Under the pieces are notes generated by a model that worked only from the letters and a program-made list of their open reading frames with translations, was not told where the DNA came from and made no database searches. Of a DNA stretch of 64,000 bases, positions 43,626 to 50,250 are shown piece after piece (position 1 is the stretch's first letter; the number at the start of each line of letters is the position of its first letter). The translations under genes were made by a program, and so were the position numbers. Origin of the DNA: Proteiniclasticum sp043951855 (GTDB lineage Bacteria > Bacillota > Clostridia > Clostridiales > Clostridiaceae); assembly GCF_043951855.1 (NCBI RefSeq), contig NZ_JBINJW010000010.1, positions 22,951 to 86,950 of the forward strand, in the 5' to 3' direction.

Positions 43626-43757
43626 AGATATCTCCTTTATAGGTAGGTATCAATTGGGTGGTTTTGTGAAATAAATTCCGAATTTAATAACTAGTTCTGA
43701 TGATAATATAAACTCAACGGAAGCGCAACCGAATAAAAAATTGAAGGAGATAAAAAA

Positions 43758-43997
43758 ATGAAAGCAACACTTATTGGATTACAGCACATTAACTTTACTA
43801 ACACATCTGGAGAAACAATTAACGGTAAAAATATCTTCGTAGCATTCAAAGATGAGAACATTGAGGGGTACAGAACAGAGAAATTCTTTTTGAGAGAAGG
43901 AATTGAACTACCTGCTGATACCAAAATTAATGATTCCATTGAGATAGCGTATAACTATAAAGGGAGGATCGAAAAGGTAACTAAAGTAGGTAAATAA
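43758..43997 (+). CDS. Small element protein (79 aa), Tn916 Orf22/23-position
   Basis: 79 residues, strand-rich and soluble, with GKNIFVAFKDENIEGYRTEKFFLREGIELP in the middle. GAAGGAGAT lies 7 nt before the ATG. I do not recognise the family. It is the first gene of the replication/transfer run, at the place where Tn916-like elements carry small DUF961-type proteins that bind DNA or aid transfer, but no family motif proves this. Confidence 0.6.
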   Translation: MKATLIGLQHINFTNTSGETINGKNIFVAFKDENIEGYRTEKFFLREGIELPADTKINDSIEIAYNYKGRIEKVTKVGK

Positions 43998-44060
43998 TAA
44001 TAATTGACATTGAGGGGCTTAGTTGCCCCTTGATGTTTAATTAAGAAAGGATCAATGCGT

Positions 44061-44642
44061 ATGAATAATGAATACACATCAAACAGAAGGACTAGGCTTA
44101 AAGAATTTTCCAGAGTTCGTCTCGGAGTATATCAGATGTTTTACATGCCATTCCTTATCATACTATTAATACCAATACTTATACTAGCAGTAATTATATG
44201 GCGAGAGAAAAATAAGTTGATACTGTTATTAGACATTCCTAACATTATGATCCCTTTAATTCAGTTTGTTGTAAATTTCCTTTCTGTTTCAATACCGCTT
44301 CTTCTATTAGCAGGATTGTTTGTAACCATTGGAAATATTACAGCACAGAAGGATGAAGCGGATCTTGAGGAAGCATTTACTTCACAAGATTTGCGAAATG
44401 GTTGTCCTATACTTGTTTTTAAGAAGCGTATTAGAGGTACTGAAGTGACTGTAAGAGAATTTCAATCTAGTATTCCATTAAATATTTGGATTGATAGAAT
44501 GGATGCCATTGCAGATTCTATGAATATTAGTTTTGTTGAAAAAATAGATTATGGAAGAGCAAATGGTAGAAGAGTTGTTATTCACACAGTTCCTGGAAGG
44601 GAGATTAAATCGAGGGGTAACTTATATGACGAAGACTTTTGA
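44061..44642 (+). CDS. Two-helix membrane protein paired with the FtsK-like ATPase
   Basis: 193 residues from the ATG at 44061 (195 from 44055; the former is at better distance from AAGAAAGGA). Two strongly hydrophobic helices (about 28-52 and 68-95) precede a cytoplasmic domain of about 100 residues with basic patches. The stop overlaps the ATPase start by 17 nt. FtsK/TcpA coupling proteins usually have their own membrane helices; here the ATPase has none, so this protein may be its separate membrane anchor. Confidence 0.65.
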   Translation: MNNEYTSNRRTRLKEFSRVRLGVYQMFYMPFLIILLIPILILAVIIWREKNKLILLLDIPNIMIPLIQFVVNFLSVSIPLLLLAGLFVTIGNITAQKDEADLEEAFTSQDLRNGCPILVFKKRIRGTEVTVREFQSSIPLNIWIDRMDAIADSMNISFVEKIDYGRANGRRVVIHTVPGREIKSRGNLYDEDF

Positions 44643-45378
44643 TTTAATCCTTGGTTATGATTTTGATAAATGGTACGGTTATGGAATGAAAAAACCAATC
44701 ATTACTGATACTTCATCAAAGACAAATAGCCATACAATATTATGTGGTATGTCAGGAAGTGGAAAAAGCTATGCCACAAACATACTGTTCGCGAAAATAT
44801 GCAAAAATGATTCACAAGGTACGGTATACTTTTCGGATTTTAAACAGGATGATCAATTTGCTTATTTGCGTGAATGTCCTCGTTACTATCCTTATACAAG
44901 GTCAATTGAAGCATTGGAGATAGTATATGGCATACTCCATAAACGGCAATCTGGTGAAGATTCAAGCCGAGATCAAGTAACGCTGATTTGGGATGAGTAC
45001 ATTGCTAACATACTAGCCATTCAAAATACTGACAAAAAGAAAGCTGATGAAGTAATGCGTAAAGTGTCGGAAATCTTAATGCTAGGTCGTTCTCTTGCTG
45101 TGAGACTAATCATATCTTGCCAGCGTCCTGATGCAGCTGCTTTCCCTTCTGGAAGTCGTTTAAATTATGGTGTAGTCATTATAGTAGGAGCACCCAATAG
45201 AAGTATATACGAGATGCTAATACCTAAGGAATATATTGATGAAGTAAACGATAGAAAATTTACAGTGGGTGAAGGTGTGGTATTGTTGCAGGGTTCACAG
45301 TTAGAATTTGTTAAAATCCCTATAGTTCGTGATGCAGACAAAATGCAACAAATTTGTATTAATGCACTAACAAAATAA
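44626..45378 (+). CDS. FtsK/TcpA-like DNA-translocating ATPase
   Basis: 250 residues, a bare FtsK_SpoIIIE-type motor: Walker A GMSGSGKS (about 40-47), FSDFKQDDQ after strand 2, Walker B-like VTLIWDEYIAN (about 120), then SEILMLGRSLAVRLIISCQRPDAAAFP, the sensor region typical of TcpA/Orf21 proteins. No transmembrane helix. It likely brings element DNA to a mating pore or drives strand transfer, with the preceding membrane protein as anchor. I chose the ATG at 44626, behind GAGGGG; the longer frame from 44551 lies in the previous gene. Confidence 0.82.
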   Translation: MTKTFDLILGYDFDKWYGYGMKKPIITDTSSKTNSHTILCGMSGSGKSYATNILFAKICKNDSQGTVYFSDFKQDDQFAYLRECPRYYPYTRSIEALEIVYGILHKRQSGEDSSRDQVTLIWDEYIANILAIQNTDKKKADEVMRKVSEILMLGRSLAVRLIISCQRPDAAAFPSGSRLNYGVVIIVGAPNRSIYEMLIPKEYIDEVNDRKFTVGEGVVLLQGSQLEFVKIPIVRDADKMQQICINALTK

Positions 45379-45387
45379 AAGAAAGTG

Positions 45388-45415
45388 GTGGGCGGTGGCG
45401 AAGCCACAAGCCCAC
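45388..45415. repeat. Iteron-bearing hairpin before the origin stem-loop
   Basis: GTGGGC/GCCCAC outer and GTGGC/GCCAC inner stems form a 28-nt hairpin. Its left arm contains two GGTGG units (45387 and 45394) 7 bp apart. Short tandem repeats next to a stem-loop are how CRESS-type Reps recognise origins, so these may be Rep-binding iterons. Confidence 0.5.
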
Positions 45416-45416
45416 A

Positions 45417-45445
45417 CACTGTTGGCTTAGTATTACCCAACAGTG
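45417..45445 (+). other. Circovirus/geminivirus-type origin stem-loop with TAGTATTAC
   Basis: Perfect 9-bp stem CACTGTTGG (45417-45425) / CCAACAGTG (45437-45445) with the 11-nt loop CTTAGTATTAC. The loop ends in TAGTATTAC, the nonanucleotide that circovirus origins carry (geminiviruses: TAATATTAC), which Rep nicks between TAGTATT and AC. It lies about 75 nt before a CRESS-like rep gene and between the FtsK-like and Rep genes, where Tn916-like elements have oriT. Replication or transfer origin by inference. Confidence 0.8.
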
Positions 45446-45520
45446 CACAAACGTTTAAACATATAGTGTTTGCAAGGGTTTTGGAGTGTTCCAATCAAAA
45501 AACAAAATGAACAGAAGGGA

Positions 45521-46525
45521 GTGTACAGAATAGATACGCAATCATTTATGTATCAACTAACAATAAATTCGCCACTAGATAAAAATTACTCTCATCAGCA
45601 AATATTAAGTATTTTCCGAAGTAACTTTAAGACTCTATCATATATCTGTATGGCAGATGAACAAGGATCACAGTTCCACACACATGTATTTGTGACATTT
45701 GCTTCTCGAGTTCGATTCAGCATGATTAAGCGATATTTTCCAGAAGCTCACATAGAAAAGTGTAAAGGATCGGTTTCTGATAATGTAAATTATGTTAGGA
45801 AAACAGGGAAATGGGAGAATGATAAATCAAAGCAGGAAAAAAAGATAGAAGGATCATTCGAAGAGTACGGAACACAACCGCCAGATAGTAAAGGTAAAAG
45901 AGGAGACATGTCAGAATTGTATCAGATGGTTTTGGATAATATGACCAATGCAGAAATATTGGCACAGAACCAAGATTACATTCTACAAATTGATAAAATC
46001 GATAAAGTACGAACAACAGTCTTAATGGAGAGATTCAAAGAAACAGTTCGTCTTGATCTAGAAGTCGTCTATATCTGCGGAGCAACAGGAACTGGAAAAA
46101 CAAGAGGAGTTCTTGAGAGTAATGGCTATTCAAATGTTTATAGGGTCACAGATTACCAGCATCCCTTTGATTCTTATAATGGACAATCAGTTATTGCTTT
46201 TGATGAGTTTAGATCTTCTCTAAAAATCAAAGAAATGCTCCTGTATTGTGATATATATCCAATAGAGCTTCCAAGTAGGTACTCAAACAAGTTTGCTTGT
46301 TACGATCGGATCTACATTATCTCAAATTGGGATTTGGAAAAGCAGTTTTCTGAAATACAGAAAGATGATCAGGAATCATGGCAAGCCTTTCTTAGACGTA
46401 TTCACCGTGTTGTTGTTTATGAAGCAAATGGTGATATAAAAGAGTACTCTTCTACAAAGGAATACTTGAAGCGTGAAAAGTTGTTTTCTACAGAGAGAGT
46501 AAATTATGAATATCCTTTTGATTAG
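45521..46525 (+). CDS. Rolling-circle Rep with HUH endonuclease and SF3 helicase domains (CRESS-like)
   Basis: About 334 residues from the GTG at 45521; a TTG at 45470 and an ATG at 45548 are alternatives. Motifs, numbered from 45470: RCR I YQLTIN (28-33), RCR II HTHVF (70-74), RCR III YVRK with Tyr108, then SF3 helicase Walker A GATGTGKT (204-211), Walker B VIAFDEF (241-247), motif C with Asn286 in IIISN-type IYIISN, and a late arginine (RRIHR). This order and the single-tyrosine HUH are those of Reps of circoviruses, geminiviruses and related bacterial plasmids. It should nick the stem-loop at 45417-45445 and unwind; it may double as relaxase. Confidence 0.88.
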   Translation: MYRIDTQSFMYQLTINSPLDKNYSHQQILSIFRSNFKTLSYICMADEQGSQFHTHVFVTFASRVRFSMIKRYFPEAHIEKCKGSVSDNVNYVRKTGKWENDKSKQEKKIEGSFEEYGTQPPDSKGKRGDMSELYQMVLDNMTNAEILAQNQDYILQIDKIDKVRTTVLMERFKETVRLDLEVVYICGATGTGKTRGVLESNGYSNVYRVTDYQHPFDSYNGQSVIAFDEFRSSLKIKEMLLYCDIYPIELPSRYSNKFACYDRIYIISNWDLEKQFSEIQKDDQESWQAFLRRIHRVVVYEANGDIKEYSSTKEYLKREKLFSTERVNYEYPFD

Positions 46526-46534
46526 GAGATTGGA

Positions 46535-46741
46535 GTGGTGTTTATAAAACGAGAAGTTCCGATTTGGGAAAAATCAAACCTTACACTTGAAGAAGCTTCA
46601 GCGTACTTTGGAATAGGGGTCAATAAATTAAGAGAACTCACCAATGAAGAGAATTGTAAGTTTGTAATTTGGTGTGGAAGTAAGAGGTTAATCAAGAGAA
46701 AATCATTAGATGAATATTTAGAAAAGACGTACTCAATATAA
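46535..46741 (+). CDS. xis: Excisionase, Tn916 Xis-like
   Basis: 68 residues, a winged-helix MerR-like excisionase. The IWEKSNLTLEEASAYFGIGVNKLRELT run closely follows Tn916-type Xis (IWERYTLTIEEASKYF-like), with a basic RLIKRKSLDEYL end. It bends DNA at the element ends and turns integrase toward excision. GTG start with TAGGAG upstream, 9 nt after rep. Confidence 0.87.
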   Translation: MVFIKREVPIWEKSNLTLEEASAYFGIGVNKLRELTNEENCKFVIWCGSKRLIKRKSLDEYLEKTYSI

Positions 46742-46773
46742 AACAATATTGATATGGTTTATTGATGGACAAT

Positions 46774-46816
46774 GAGAACATGTTGAGACTATAATTAGTT
46801 AAAGCGTGTTCTCTTT
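46774..46816 (+). terminator. Hairpin between xis and int
   Basis: GAGAACA (46774-46780) pairs with TGTTCTC (46807-46813) followed by TTTAT. It could limit int transcription by read-through from xis. Confidence 0.5.
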
Positions 46817-46874
46817 ATCGTTATGAGAGGAGAAGTATCATGGCAGTAGAGAGAAGAAAAGATAATAAAATAGG

Positions 46875-48068
46875 GTGTTAAAGGAGGGAGAGTACCAGAG
46901 AACCAACGGAACATTTGAATTTAAGTGGAAAGATAATAGAGGAAAGAGACATTCCATTTATGCTAAAACACTTGATGAGTTGCGTAGTAAAGAGTTGGAT
47001 GTATTACGAGATGCTCTAGACGGGATAAGATCTGATCGAAAAGATCTTAGAATTAATGATTTGTATGATCTATGGACTCAATTAAAGCGTGGACTTAAAG
47101 ATAATACTTTTCAAAACTACAAGTATATGTATAACCAGTTTGTCAAAGATGGATTTGGGAACACTAAAATAGTAGACTTGAAAAGATCTGATGTAAGAGC
47201 CTTTTATAATAGGCTTGCAGATGAAGAACAATTAAAAATATCTACAATAGACAATATCCATACGGTTATACATCAAGTTCTGGATCTCGCTGTTGAGGAT
47301 GATTATTTAAGATATAATCCCTCGGATAATGCGTTGAGAGAGCTTAAAAAGGCGCGTAATACCGATTCTGTTAAAAGGAAGGCATTAACGCTTCAAGAAC
47401 AAGATTTGTTTGAAGAATACCTAAAGAACAGTCAATATTCGAGGTGGCATCCAATTTTTTCGGTTTTGTTGTGGACTGGAATGAGAGTTGGAGAAATTAC
47501 TGGATTGCGTTGGTGTGATATTAACTTAGATGAAGAAGTAATTGACGTAAACCACACACTTGTATATTACAGTAGAGAGAAGCAAGATGGGTGCTTATTT
47601 GCGGTAAACACACCAAAGACTGAAGCGGGAAGAAGAATAATTCCAATGTTACCGAAAGTGAAGGAAGCTTTTATTGCTGAGAAAAAGTTACAAGAAGAAT
47701 CTGGGATTAAATGTAATGCAAAGGTTGATGGATACACGGATTTTATCTTTGTCAACCGATTTGGCGGAGTGCAACATAATGGTACTCTGAATAAAGCATT
47801 GAGGAGAATTATCAGAGATTGTAACTTTGCAGTACTTGATAAAAGTGAAGATGAAGATCCAGTAACTCTTCCGAGATTTAGTATCCATACGCTAAGACAT
47901 ACATTTACAACAAGAATGTGTGAAGCAGGGGTTAATCTAAAGGTCATGCAGGATATTCTAGGACATGCAGATGCGGAGATCACAATGAATATATACGCTG
48001 ATGCAACTAAAGATTTTAAGCGATTGGAAATGCTGAATTTACATGATTACTTTAAATCTGAATGTTAG
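46875..48068 (+). CDS. int: Tyrosine integrase, Tn916 family, with N-terminal frameshift
   Basis: 397 residues from the GTG at 46875. N-terminal arm-binding domain (EYQRTNGTFEFKWKDNRGKR), SAM-like core domain, and a catalytic domain with Arg in LLWTGMRVGEITGLRW, HTLRHTFTT, and the closing LGHADAEITMNIYAD (His and Tyr nucleophile). The catalytic part is intact. The GTG has no ribosome-binding site. A better start, ATG 46840 behind GAGAGGAG, codes MAVERRKDNK in another frame and hits TAA at 46879; a -1 step at the A-run 46867-46870 would give the usual MAVERRKDNKNRVLKEGEYQR. Hence one A seems lost, or the gene is truncated at its start. Confidence 0.9.
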   Translation: MLKEGEYQRTNGTFEFKWKDNRGKRHSIYAKTLDELRSKELDVLRDALDGIRSDRKDLRINDLYDLWTQLKRGLKDNTFQNYKYMYNQFVKDGFGNTKIVDLKRSDVRAFYNRLADEEQLKISTIDNIHTVIHQVLDLAVEDDYLRYNPSDNALRELKKARNTDSVKRKALTLQEQDLFEEYLKNSQYSRWHPIFSVLLWTGMRVGEITGLRWCDINLDEEVIDVNHTLVYYSREKQDGCLFAVNTPKTEAGRRIIPMLPKVKEAFIAEKKLQEESGIKCNAKVDGYTDFIFVNRFGGVQHNGTLNKALRRIIRDCNFAVLDKSEDEDPVTLPRFSIHTLRHTFTTRMCEAGVNLKVMQDILGHADAEITMNIYADATKDFKRLEMLNLHDYFKSEC

Positions 48069-48077
48069 ATGGTGACT

Positions 48078-48107
48078 TACGACAACTATACGACAGAGTT
48101 ACGACAG
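48078..48107 (+). repeat. Right arm-type integrase-binding repeats
   Basis: Three copies of TACGACA at 48078, 48089 and 48100 (the last two extended to TACGACAG), each 11 bp apart, between the int stop and attR. They mirror the TACGACTG pair inside the left end. Confidence 0.62.
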
Positions 48108-48209
48108 ATTATAAAGAGATACGAAGAAATGTAAAATACGCGGTAATCGTATCATTAGGTAAATAGGGAAATGGAGAGTCTTAAAGGGTTATAATTTCAT
48201 CAGAAAGAT

Positions 48210-48238
48210 TTCCCGACCATGAAGCCACAGGAATAGAA
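48210..48238 (+). repeat. attR, right 29-bp attachment repeat
   Basis: Perfect copy of the lysS 3' end (40137-40165). No lysS coding continues before it, so it is a site-specific recombination product and not a gene fragment of independent origin. Confidence 0.92.
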
Positions 48239-48253
48239 TATAAACAGCATAAG

Positions 48254-48290
48254 AAAGCTCCTTCAGCAGTGAATGCCGAGGGAGCTTTTA
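48254..48290 (+). terminator. Original lysS terminator, displaced by the element
   Basis: AAAGCTCC (48254-48261) / GGAGCTTTT (48281-48289) hairpin only 15 nt after attR. No gene now precedes it, so it was presumably the terminator of lysS before integration. Confidence 0.75.
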
Positions 48291-48309
48291 TCCATGATTC
48301 TATGCAAGT

Positions 48310-48355
48310 ATGATCAAGGCAGGCAGTGCGGAGCGCGGAGCCTGCCTTGCATCAT
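48310..48355. terminator. Strong GC-rich hairpin after asnA
   Basis: CAAGGCAGGC (48315-48324) / GCCTGCCTTG (48340-48349), flanked by ATGAT/ATCAT. It lies 20 nt downstream of the leftward asnA stop. The T-run is poor, so it may stabilise mRNA ends instead of terminating. Confidence 0.5.
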
Positions 48356-48372
48356 AAGGAGAATGCTGATTG

Positions 48373-49356
48373 CTAAAGGAGAGAAATGTTTTTCAGGGCC
48401 AGTTCACTTCTCATTTCTTCAGGCCAGATGCTGCTCTGCACCTCTCCGATGTGGTATTTCTTCAGAAGGAACTGACAGATTCTGGACTGGCCGATTCCGC
48501 CGCCCATGGTCTGAGGCAGTTTCCCTTCCAGAAGAAGGGAATGGAAAGGAAGACTTGTGCGGTCTTCTTTTTCGGATTTCTTCAGCTGAGCCAGCAGCGT
48601 CTCCTTGTCCACGCGGATGCCCATGGAAGAAAGTTCCAGAACTTCATCATGAACAGCGTTGTAGAAGAGCAGATCTCCGTTTAAGCTCCAGTCGTCATAA
48701 TCCGGTGCACGGCCGTCATGTCTTTCACCGCTGGTGAGATGATCTCCGATGCCGATGAGAAAGAATGCGCCTGTTTCCTTTGCAAAAGCGCTTTCTCTTT
48801 CTTTGGCTGTCTTGTCAGGATATTTCTCATAGAGCTCCTGGGAGGTGATGAAAGTGATGGCCTCAGGCAGCTGAGGCTTCAGGAATGGATACTTCTTTGC
48901 AAGAAGCAGTTCCGCATCCTTGAAGATGGAGTAGATGATGCAGACTGTATCTTTCAGTGTCTCCAGGTTTCTGTCACCTTCTCCGATGATCTTTTCCCAG
49001 TCCCACTGATCCACATAGATGCTGTGGATGTGATCCAGTTTCTCATCACGCCTGATGGCGTTCATGTTGGTATAGAGTCCTTCCCCAAGGGAGAATTCAT
49101 AGTCTTTCAGTGCTTTTCTTTTCCATTTGGCCAGAGACTGCACGATTTCCACTTCTTTACCTGAATCCAGAATATCAAATGCGACGGGTCTTTCGATGCC
49201 GTTGAGATCGTCGTTTAAGCCAGTGCCTTTCTCCACAAAAAGAGGAGCAGACACTCTGGTGAGGTTCAGTCTTTCGGAAAGTTCGTGTTCGAAGAACACT
49301 TTGATGAGCTTGATGGCTTTCTGGGTCTCTTTCAAGGTCATGGTCGGTTTGTACAT
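48373..49356 (-). CDS. asnA: Aspartate-ammonia ligase (asparagine synthetase A)
   Basis: 327 residues, the AsnA length. Family motifs: the class II synthetase-like LTRVSAPLFVEKGTGLNDDLNGIERPV (about 35-61), VQSLAKWKRKALKDYEF, IYVDQWDWEKII, the FFLIGIGDHLTSGERHDGRAPDYDDW run (about 200-225) and a C-terminal GGGIGQSRICQFLL. It makes asparagine from aspartate, ammonia and ATP. Its transcript begins with an asparagine-specific T-box, so uncharged tRNA-Asn should induce it. Confidence 0.95.
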   Translation of the reverse strand: MYKPTMTLKETQKAIKLIKVFFEHELSERLNLTRVSAPLFVEKGTGLNDDLNGIERPVAFDILDSGKEVEIVQSLAKWKRKALKDYEFSLGEGLYTNMNAIRRDEKLDHIHSIYVDQWDWEKIIGEGDRNLETLKDTVCIIYSIFKDAELLLAKKYPFLKPQLPEAITFITSQELYEKYPDKTAKERESAFAKETGAFFLIGIGDHLTSGERHDGRAPDYDDWSLNGDLLFYNAVHDEVLELSSMGIRVDKETLLAQLKKSEKEDRTSLPFHSLLLEGKLPQTMGGGIGQSRICQFLLKKYHIGEVQSSIWPEEMRSELALKNISLL

Positions 49357-49359
49357 GGC

Positions 49360-49650
49360 GTTTTCCTCCTAAAATAAAAAATTCCTCTCCATCCCTACAT
49401 AGGGACGAAAGGAAAGGCTTCCGCGGTACCACCCAGTTTAGCTTTGAAAAAGCTCACTTTTTAAGATACAGACAGTGGATCTGTCGATATCCGACTCCTA
49501 TAACGGGGAGGTCCGTCCAGGTCTACTCGTTTCCTTTCCTCTGGCAGCTCCGAGGTGTTCTTCGACCATGTTTCTGTATCGGGATTTCACCATCCCCGAC
49601 TCTCTAAAACATTAACCATGATGTACTCTTCTCATCTTTGCTTTGTTATA
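49360..49650 (-). promoter_or_regulatory. T-box leader of asnA (Asn specifier)
   Basis: Read on the minus strand: Stem I region with AGAGAGTCGGGGATGGTG, a specifier AAC (Asn) at 49559-49557 followed by ACC, the T-box core GGGTGGTACCGCGG (49434-49421), and a terminator CCCTATGTAGGG with a T-run just before asnA. Uncharged tRNA-Asn would pair with the T-box and prevent termination. Confidence 0.88.
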
Positions 49651-49654
49651 TCTC

Positions 49655-49682
49655 ATTATAGAAAATTTTCAGGAAGTGTCAA
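49655..49682 (-). promoter_or_regulatory. asnA promoter
   Basis: Minus strand TTGACA (49682-49677), 16-bp spacer, TATAAT (49660-49655): both hexamers are consensus. Confidence 0.88.
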
Positions 49683-49900
49683 GAAAAACTTTTGTATTTT
49701 TCTCAGAGACACTTCGAAGAGGGTGGCGCAAAAGCAAGCTGCGTGCTGGAAAGGGAAGACGGACACAGTATGAGAGAAATCGGAATATCTCAATGTGCCT
49801 GCAACTGAGGTGCTAATCGCATAATAGTGTGAGTGTGCTCCCTGCAGAACATTGCACCAGAATTTAAGCTGCGGATTTCAATATTTTTTCAAAATAGGCC

Positions 49901-49928
49901 TTGCATTTCTCTATATCCTTGGTATAAT
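49901..49928 (+). promoter_or_regulatory. tRNA-Asn promoter
   Basis: TTGCAT (49901-49906), a 16-bp spacer and consensus TATAAT (49923-49928), 17 nt before the tRNA. The 218 bp between this promoter and the divergent asnA promoter show no other recognisable feature. Confidence 0.75.
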
Positions 49929-49945
49929 AGTCTTTGTAATGACGT

Positions 49946-50020
<75 letters not shown>

Positions 50021-50044
50021 TTTTTTTTATTTAATAGTTGCGTT

Positions 50045-50215
50045 GAGAAAGAGGAGTAATCACTTCTGTGCTTTTAGAGAGTATCCGGCTGGTGGAAGGA
50101 TGCAGGCAGGAGGATGAAGGGCGCTTTTGAGCAATATGGTTGTAAGAGCAGGGCTTATGCCAAGAAGGGTGGAACCGCGGATTTATTTCCGTCCCTTCAT
50201 GGTGTATGCTCTTTT
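50045..50215 (+). promoter_or_regulatory. T-box leader of glyS (Gly specifier)
   Basis: AGAAAGAGGAGTA at the start of Stem I, a GGC (Gly) specifier at 50120-50122, the T-box core GGTGGAACCGCG (50168-50179) and a terminator arm ending TGCTCTTTTTT. No separate promoter is clear, so the leader may be transcribed from the tRNA-Asn promoter. Confidence 0.87.
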
Positions 50216-50250
50216 TTGTTTATACTAGAAAAAATCGGAGGATGATGATA

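Larger units (their letters stand above)
40137..48238. mobile_element. 8.1-kb integrative element in lysS with CRESS-like Rep
   Basis: Bounded by a 29-bp perfect direct repeat from the lysS 3' end (40137-40165 and 48210-48238). Contents in order: EcoRI-family methyltransferase, DUF262/HNH nuclease, leftward regulator-like gene, small protein, membrane protein, FtsK/TcpA-like ATPase, stem-loop origin, Rep, Xis, Int. It is visibly AT-richer than the flanks. The module order (small protein, FtsK-like, origin, Rep, xis, int) resembles the transfer/recombination part of Tn916-like elements, without mating-pore genes, so it is probably a mobilisable element (IME) or an integrated rolling-circle plasmid. 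Confidence 0.88.

Noticed and set aside
45507..45533. Eight-codon ATG frame (MNRRECTE) before the Rep start as a leader peptide
   Set aside because: It overlaps the probable Rep start region and has no own ribosome-binding site; too short to support without conservation data.
48310..48355. Large GC-rich palindrome as an insertion-sequence end
   Set aside because: There is no transposase, no matching terminal repeat elsewhere in the window and no target duplication; it sits where a 3' hairpin of asnA is expected.
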